From NCBI GenBank assembly GCA_002455335.1, contig DKKP01000377.1, positions 1 through 36,758 on the forward strand: a stretch of 36,758 nt of DNA, in the 5' to 3' direction. This document shows, piece by piece, positions 32,434-36,758 of this stretch (position 1 is its first letter; every line of letters starts with the position of its first letter). The translations under genes and the position numbers were made by a program. Below the pieces are notes generated by a model that ran no database searches, was not told where the DNA came from, and was given only the letters and a program-made list of their open reading frames with translations. This DNA is from Anaerolineales bacterium UBA6663 (lineage in GTDB: Bacteria > Chloroflexota > Anaerolineae > Anaerolineales > UBA6663).

Positions 32434-32904
32434 ATGCGCAGTTACAAAGTGCAGCCAAAGACGGCCGATCGCAATCAGATCAACCCGATCTGGCGCGGGA
32501 TCGGCCTTGTGATGCTCGTGGCTCTGACGTTTGGCAGTTACTTCGCGGTGAGCGCCGGGCTCAAGATCATCAACGCGGCCAATCGCGAGACGGTCTTCCT
32601 GCCGGCGCCCTTTGGGGCGCAGGGCATCCCGACGCTGGCCATCGATCTGGGGACCTATCAGTTCCCGCGGCCGGTGACCGAGTGGCCCGTGCCGGGCTAT
32701 GGGCCCTTTGAGCTCGAGCAGCCGCTGCGGCAGATCGGGCCGGTCGTCGTCGAGGTCACAAGCCTTGCGCTCACGGTTCTGGTCAGCCTGATCGCGTATG
32801 GCGCGCTCTCGCTGGTCTGGGCCATCGTCGCCAACCCGACCCGGCTTGGCCCGCAAGACGCACCGCCGCCGCCCCGGAAGGGTCGCGCCAACCTCGCGCG
32901 CTGA
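32434..32904 (+). CDS. Two-TM membrane protein (156 aa)
   Basis: 156 aa from ATG 32434, with GGAGG 5 nt upstream (GGAGGATCCG). TM helices at about 21-43 and 104-132, with a 60-residue extracytoplasmic Pro-rich loop (FPRPVTEWPVPGYGPFELEQ) and a basic Pro-rich C-tail. No family recognised. It is 91 nt downstream of the large membrane protein gene and convergent with the ABC operon; a bidirectional-looking hairpin separates them. Confidence 0.72.
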   Translation: MRSYKVQPKTADRNQINPIWRGIGLVMLVALTFGSYFAVSAGLKIINAANRETVFLPAPFGAQGIPTLAIDLGTYQFPRPVTEWPVPGYGPFELEQPLRQIGPVVVEVTSLALTVLVSLIAYGALSLVWAIVANPTRLGPQDAPPPPRKGRANLAR

Positions 32905-32917
32905 TCGATGGAAATAG

Positions 32918-32958
32918 AAGCGCCCCTGGTCGCGGCGAAGCCGCAGCCAGGGGCGCTT
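32918..32958. terminator. Terminator hairpin between convergent genes
   Basis: AAGCGCCCCTGG (32918-32929) pairs with CCAGGGGCGCTT (32947-32958); inside, GCGGC and GCCGC pair around a GAA loop. On the minus strand it is followed by CTATTTCC, a weak T-rich tail, so it most likely ends the sugar ABC operon and can also serve the plus-strand gene. Confidence 0.75.
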
Positions 32959-32974
32959 GTGATTCCGTTGGAAG

Positions 32975-34162
32975 TTACTTGCCCGGGTTGCGGGTGGCGA
33001 CGTCGAAGATCACGGCCGCGACCAGCACTGCGCCGCGGACGATGTACTGGTAGGCGATTCCGACGCCCATCAGGTTCATGCCCGAGATGAGCGAGCCCAT
33101 CACCAACGCGCCGATGAGTGAGCCGGTCACCTTGCCGACGCCGCCCGCCGCCGATACACCGCCGACGTAGGCCGCGGCGATCGCGTCGAGTTCGAACAGC
33201 GTGCCGGCCGTCGTCGTCGCCGACTGTAGACGCGAGGTGAACAGGATGCCCGAGAGCGCCGAGAGCATGCCCATTGAGCCGAAGACCACGTACGTGATCC
33301 GACTGATGCTGATGCCGCTCAGCTCGGCCGCCTCGGGGTTGCCGCCCATGGCGTAGATGTGCCGGCCAAGCACGGTCTCGGACGACACGAAGTGATACAG
33401 GCCGACCACCACCAGCACGATCACCAGCGTCCATGAGAGGCCGTTGTAGCCCGCCAGTACCCAGGTGACTGCGCCCAGGATCGCCGAAACCACCACCAGT
33501 TTGAGCATGAAGACGTCGTTCGAGAGCACTTCGAAGTTGTACGACTGCTTCTTGCGCCGGCTGTTGATCTCGCTGACGATGTATAGCACGATCGCGATCG
33601 CACCGATGAGCAGCGTCAGCACGTGGAGCCCGAGGCCCTCGGGCACCCCGGGTAGGTCGGGGATATATCCGTTGCCGATGGCGTTGAACGTCTCATCCGG
33701 GATGATGATCGTGCCGGTGCCCTCGGTGGAGAGCAACAGCGCGCCGCGATAGATCAGCCAACCGGCCAATGACGCGACAAAGGCCGGGATCTTCATCTGC
33801 GCGACCAGGAAGCCCGTGATCAGACCTCCCAGGATGCCGAGGACCAGGACCATCGGGATCGCGACGTAAACCGGCAGCGACCAGGCGGTCAGGGCGATCG
33901 CCGTGATGGCGCCGATGAAACCGGCCAGGAAGCCGACTGACAGGTCGATGTGGCGGATGACGATGACCAGCGTCATGCCGACCGCCAGCACCGCGATGTA
34001 CCCGGTCTGGTTCATCAGGTTGCTGATGTTGCGCGACGAGAGGAACACGCCGTCGGTCAGGGCCGCAAAGGTGGCCATGATCACGAAGAGCGCGATCAGC
34101 ATCCCGTAGTCGCGGATGTTCTGGCGCAGGACTTTTCCTAGGTTATCGGTAAACGACGTCAT
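32975..34162 (-). CDS. mmsB: Sugar ABC transporter permease (MmsB/GguB/XylH type)
   Basis: 395 aa, ATG 34162 with GAGGGGGAG upstream. About ten TM helices in the ribose/xylose permease (BPD_transp_2) pattern. MTLVIVIRHIDLSVGFLAGF near residues 60-80 is the hallmark DLSVG motif; GGNPEAAELSGISISRITYV near 270-290 is the family EAA-like loop, and GGVSAAGGVGKVTGSLIGAL near 335-355 is typical. A large cytoplasmic loop (RRKKQSYNFEVLSN) in the middle distinguishes the longer MmsB/GguB/XylH subtype. It starts 13 nt after the ATPase gene stop. It forms the membrane channel for a monosaccharide, perhaps several. Confidence 0.92.
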   Translation of the reverse strand: MTSFTDNLGKVLRQNIRDYGMLIALFVIMATFAALTDGVFLSSRNISNLMNQTGYIAVLAVGMTLVIVIRHIDLSVGFLAGFIGAITAIALTAWSLPVYVAIPMVLVLGILGGLITGFLVAQMKIPAFVASLAGWLIYRGALLLSTEGTGTIIIPDETFNAIGNGYIPDLPGVPEGLGLHVLTLLIGAIAIVLYIVSEINSRRKKQSYNFEVLSNDVFMLKLVVVSAILGAVTWVLAGYNGLSWTLVIVLVVVGLYHFVSSETVLGRHIYAMGGNPEAAELSGISISRITYVVFGSMGMLSALSGILFTSRLQSATTTAGTLFELDAIAAAYVGGVSAAGGVGKVTGSLIGALVMGSLISGMNLMGVGIAYQYIVRGAVLVAAVIFDVATRNPGK

Positions 34163-34175
34163 CTTTCGCTCCCCC

Positions 34176-35696
34176 TCAATTCGTGGCCAGGTGCATGATC
34201 TTTTCTTGGGTCGCCTCGGCGATCGGCATCTCGCCCGCGATCCGGCCGGAGGCGACCACGTAGACCCGGTCGCTCATGCCCAGCACCTCGGGCAGCTCCG
34301 AAGAAATCATCAAGATGCTCATGCCCTGCTGCACCAGCCGGTTCATGATGGTGTAGATCTCGTACTTCGCTCCGACGTCGATCCCGCGCGTTGGCTCATC
34401 GAGGATCAGCAGGCTCGGGTTGACGAACAACCACTTGCCCAGCGACACCTTCTGCTGGTTGCCGCCGCTCAGATTTCCGACGCGTTGCTCGACGCTCGGG
34501 GTCTTGATGTTGAGCGACGTCCGGTAGTCGTTCGCGACTTTGATCTCGCGGTTGGCGTTGACCACGCCGCCCTCGGCGAGCGCGCGCAGGTTTGCCAGGC
34601 TGATGTTTTGTTTGACGTCCTGAATCAGGATCAGGCCGTCGCCTTTACGGTCTTCGGTGACGTACGCGATACCCGAGCGGATGGCGGCTTCTGGGCCGTG
34701 CAGATCGCAGCGCGTGCCTTTGACGTACAGCTCGCCCGTCAGCCGGAAGCCGTCGGGGTTGCCAAAGACACTCAACGCCAGCTCGGTTCGGCCCGAACCC
34801 ATCAGCCCGGCCAACCCGACGATCTCGCCCCGGCGGACCGTGAGGTTGATGTCGCGCAGGATGTGGCGGCCGCTTCCTGGTGTGACGGCGCTCCAGCCGC
34901 GCAGCTCAAGAACGGGCTCGCCAAGAACGTGCTCCTCGCGCGGCGGATAGACGTTGTCGATCTCGCGGCCGACCATGTGCTTGATCAACATGCCTTCTGT
35001 GACGCCGTCGGCCTTGACATCCAGCGTGCAGATCGTCTGGCCGTCGCGCAGCACGGTGATCGTGTCGGCGATCGCCATCACCTCTTTGAGCTTGTGCGAG
35101 ATCATGATGCAGGTCACGCCGTGATCCCGCAGATCCCGCAGCAGCGCGAGCAGGTTTTCACTGTCATCCTCGTTGAGCGCCGCGGTCGGCTCATCGAGGA
35201 TCAGCAGTTTGACGTCCTTGCTGAGCGCCTTGGCGATCTCGACAAGCTGTTGCTTGCCGACGCCCAGATCGCGGACTGTGGCGGCCGGATTGACGTTGAG
35301 CTTGACCTTCGCGAGCATCTCGTTCGCGCGTCGGATCGTCTCGTTCCAATCGACCAGAAAGCCCTTGCGGATCTCATGGCCGATGAAGATGTTTTCGTAC
35401 ACGGTCAGGTCGGGCACGAGCGCCAATTCTTGATAAATGATGGCGATGCCGGCGCGCTCGCTGTCCGCGATCCCCATAAAGCGCTGGGGCGTGCCAGCGA
35501 ACAGGATCTCGCCCGAGTAGGAGCCGTGTGGGTAGACGCCGCTGAGCACCTTCATCAAGGTGGATTTCCCGGCGCCGTTCTCGCCGACCAGGCAATGGAT
35601 CTCGCCTTCGGCGACTTTGAAGCTGACGTTGTTCAGGGCTTTGACGCCCGGGAACTCCTTGGTGATGGTGCGCATCTCCAAGATCGGCGGTTTCAT
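34176..35696 (-). CDS. mmsA: Sugar ABC transporter ATP-binding protein, duplicated (MmsA/GguA type)
   Basis: 506 aa with two ATPase halves. First half: Walker A VGENGAGKST (37-46), ABC signature region LGVGKQQLVEIAKALS (144-159), Walker B LLILDEPTAALN (164-175). Second half: degenerate Walker A GLMGSGRTE (297-305), lacking the Lys as usual in sugar importers, signature LSGGNQQKVSLGKW (409-422), Walker B LLILDEPTRGID (429-440). Length matches RbsA/XylG/GguA. The C-terminal half carries SSELPEVLGMSDRV typical of this class. Start ATG 35696 with GGGAG about 10 nt upstream. It energises uptake of the sugar bound by the upstream binding protein. Confidence 0.95.
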   Translation of the reverse strand: MKPPILEMRTITKEFPGVKALNNVSFKVAEGEIHCLVGENGAGKSTLMKVLSGVYPHGSYSGEILFAGTPQRFMGIADSERAGIAIIYQELALVPDLTVYENIFIGHEIRKGFLVDWNETIRRANEMLAKVKLNVNPAATVRDLGVGKQQLVEIAKALSKDVKLLILDEPTAALNEDDSENLLALLRDLRDHGVTCIMISHKLKEVMAIADTITVLRDGQTICTLDVKADGVTEGMLIKHMVGREIDNVYPPREEHVLGEPVLELRGWSAVTPGSGRHILRDINLTVRRGEIVGLAGLMGSGRTELALSVFGNPDGFRLTGELYVKGTRCDLHGPEAAIRSGIAYVTEDRKGDGLILIQDVKQNISLANLRALAEGGVVNANREIKVANDYRTSLNIKTPSVEQRVGNLSGGNQQKVSLGKWLFVNPSLLILDEPTRGIDVGAKYEIYTIMNRLVQQGMSILMISSELPEVLGMSDRVYVVASGRIAGEMPIAEATQEKIMHLATN

Positions 35697-35728
35697 AGGC
35701 GGACAGCTCCCTGAACGTAAGGCGGGGG

Positions 35729-35758
35729 GGCGGCGGGTTGGATCGCCAACCCGCCGCC
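35729..35758 (-). other. Intergenic 13-bp hairpin between binding protein and ATPase genes
   Basis: GGCGGCGGGTTGG (35729-35741) and CCAACCCGCCGCC (35746-35758) pair perfectly around ATCG. It lies between the binding-protein stop and the ATPase start of one operon. On the minus strand no T-run follows, so it is more likely a partial terminator or 3' stabiliser that keeps binding-protein mRNA in excess, as seen in other binding-protein ABC operons. Confidence 0.75.
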
Positions 35759-35780
35759 TTTCGATCAGTTTACGTCGATT

Positions 35781-36758
35781 TTACGGCAGACCCGTGAAAT
35801 CGCTGGCCGGGTAGTAGCCGGAGTCGATCAAGGCGGCCTGGACGTTGTCCTTGTCGACCGAGATGACCTCAGACTGCTTGGCCGGGACGTCGATCGCGCC
35901 GTTGTTGTACGAGCCGGTCGTCTCAGGCGTCGCGCCCGTGAGGAGCGAGACGGCCATGCCGATGGCGTCGTTGACCAGGGTGCGGACGTCCTTGAAGACG
36001 GTCATCGACTGCTTGCCGTCGATGATGTACTGGACCGAGGCCTTCTCGGCGTCCTGGCCGGTGACCAGGTACGAGGAGACGTCGCTGTCGGCGGCGAAGG
36101 CGTCGGCGATGGCGCGGGCGGTGCCGTCGTTGGGGGCGAGGATGAAGACGTCACCCTTGTCGGCGGCGGCGGCGGCCGTCAGGTTCGACTCGGCCAGGTT
36201 CTTGGCTGTGTTGAAGTCCCAGTTCGTGGTGACCTGACCGACGATCTTGGCCATCTCATCGCGCGAGAGCGTGGCCTTGTCTTGCAGGGCGACGGCCTCG
36301 CTCGAGTTCTTGATGACGAAGGTGCCATCGGCGATCTTGGGCTGGAGCACCGACCAGGCGCCTTCGAAGAAGAGGAAGGCGTTGTTGTCGGAGGCGGCGC
36401 CGGCGTACAGGTAGAGCGGGTTGCCGGTGCCCTCGGCGCGGTCGACCAGGTACTGGGCCTGGGCGGCGCCGACGGCGATGCTGTCGAAGGTGACGTAGTA
36501 GTCGACGGCATCGGTGTCGGTGATCAGGCGGTCGTACGACACGATCTTGATGCCGGCAGCGCGAGCGGCCTCGGCGGCGGCGGCGGCGGCAGCGCCGTCC
36601 TGCGGGGTGATGATCAGGACCTGGATGCCCTTGGTGATCAGGGCTTCGACGTTGGACTTCTCCATCGCCGAGTCACCCTGGCTGAACAGGATCTCGACGT
36701 CGTAGCCGGCTGCGGCGAGGGCTTCCTTGAAGCGGGCCTCATCCTGCACCCAGCGGGG
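35781..36758 (-). CDS. chvE: Sugar ABC transporter substrate-binding protein (ChvE/MmsE type), 5' end outside window
   Basis: At least 326 aa; the N-terminus with signal peptide lies beyond 36758 and the frame is open to the window edge (PRWVQDEARF at the start). Periplasmic-binding-protein type 1 fold: LITKGIQVLIITPQDGAAAA, then SYDRLITDTDAVDYYVTFDS, YLYAGAASDNNAFLFFEGAW, APNDGTARAIADAF, VTGQDAEKASVQYIIDGKQS and TVFKDVRTLV. These fit ChvE/MmsE, which bind arabinose, galactose, glucose or xylose and pair with MmsAB-type transporters. First visible gene of the operon, 84 nt upstream of the ATPase. Sugar specificity cannot be told from the sequence. Confidence 0.93.
   Translation of the reverse strand, partial: PRWVQDEARFKEALAAAGYDVEILFSQGDSAMEKSNVEALITKGIQVLIITPQDGAAAAAAAEAARAAGIKIVSYDRLITDTDAVDYYVTFDSIAVGAAQAQYLVDRAEGTGNPLYLYAGAASDNNAFLFFEGAWSVLQPKIADGTFVIKNSSEAVALQDKATLSRDEMAKIVGQVTTNWDFNTAKNLAESNLTAAAAADKGDVFILAPNDGTARAIADAFAADSDVSSYLVTGQDAEKASVQYIIDGKQSMTVFKDVRTLVNDAIGMAVSLLTGATPETTGSYNNGAIDVPAKQSEVISVDKDNVQAALIDSGYYPASDFTGLP

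Noticed and set aside
1..36758. CRISPR arrays, tRNA or rRNA genes, intact transposases
   Set aside because: No regularly spaced repeats, cloverleaf-like sequences or transposase motifs were seen on reading the window.

Overview
The window is a GC-rich piece of bacterial chromosome. The mix of genes points to Chloroflexota (Anaerolineae-like): giant LuxR/MalT-type ATPase regulators, several DUF4386 membrane proteins, DUF333 lipoproteins, a very large GT-C-like membrane protein, and ChvE/MmsAB-type sugar ABC genes. This assignment is inferred from gene content only; there is no rRNA or other phylogenetic marker, and I found no tRNA, CRISPR array or intact transposase.

Layout. (1) 24-3632: a minus-strand pair for a knotted YgeW-type carbamoyltransferase and a YgeY-type M20 amidohydrolase, divergent from a DAO-family FAD oxidoreductase; this looks like nitrogen-compound or amino-acid catabolism. 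(2) 3872-6926: a secreted NodB-fold protein with altered catalytic motifs and a C-terminal SH3-like domain, a duplicated PH-like membrane protein, and two tandem FMN split-barrel genes, the first frameshifted. (3) 7152-28244: an accessory region built around three large LAL regulators (STAND/AAA ATPase plus TPR-like region plus LuxR HTH). Each is followed on its own strand by DUF4386 membrane proteins. Two sets also carry a 92/93-aa soluble protein and two carry a DUF333 lipoprotein. Between them lie a TetR gene with a clear operator controlling a two-gene membrane operon, and several decayed genes (a membrane-protein/GNAT chimera, a DUF4386 gene broken by a 7-bp tandem duplication, an ABC-ATPase 5' fragment, a split membrane protein). 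(4) 28552-32904: a hotdog thioesterase, a 1064-aa GT-C-like membrane protein with a TTGACA promoter close to its start codon, and a two-TM protein. (5) 32975-36758: a minus-strand sugar ABC operon (binding protein, ATPase, permease), with a strong hairpin between binding protein and ATPase and a hairpin terminator at its end.

Most notable: the three recurring LAL/DUF4386 cassettes look like copies of one undescribed regulator-plus-envelope module. The best-defined copy (cassette C) has a terminator after the regulator, then a 25-bp palindrome placed where an activator site would lie, then the small protein, the DUF4386 protein and the lipoprotein. No function for the module is known to me; an envelope or small-molecule response is inference.
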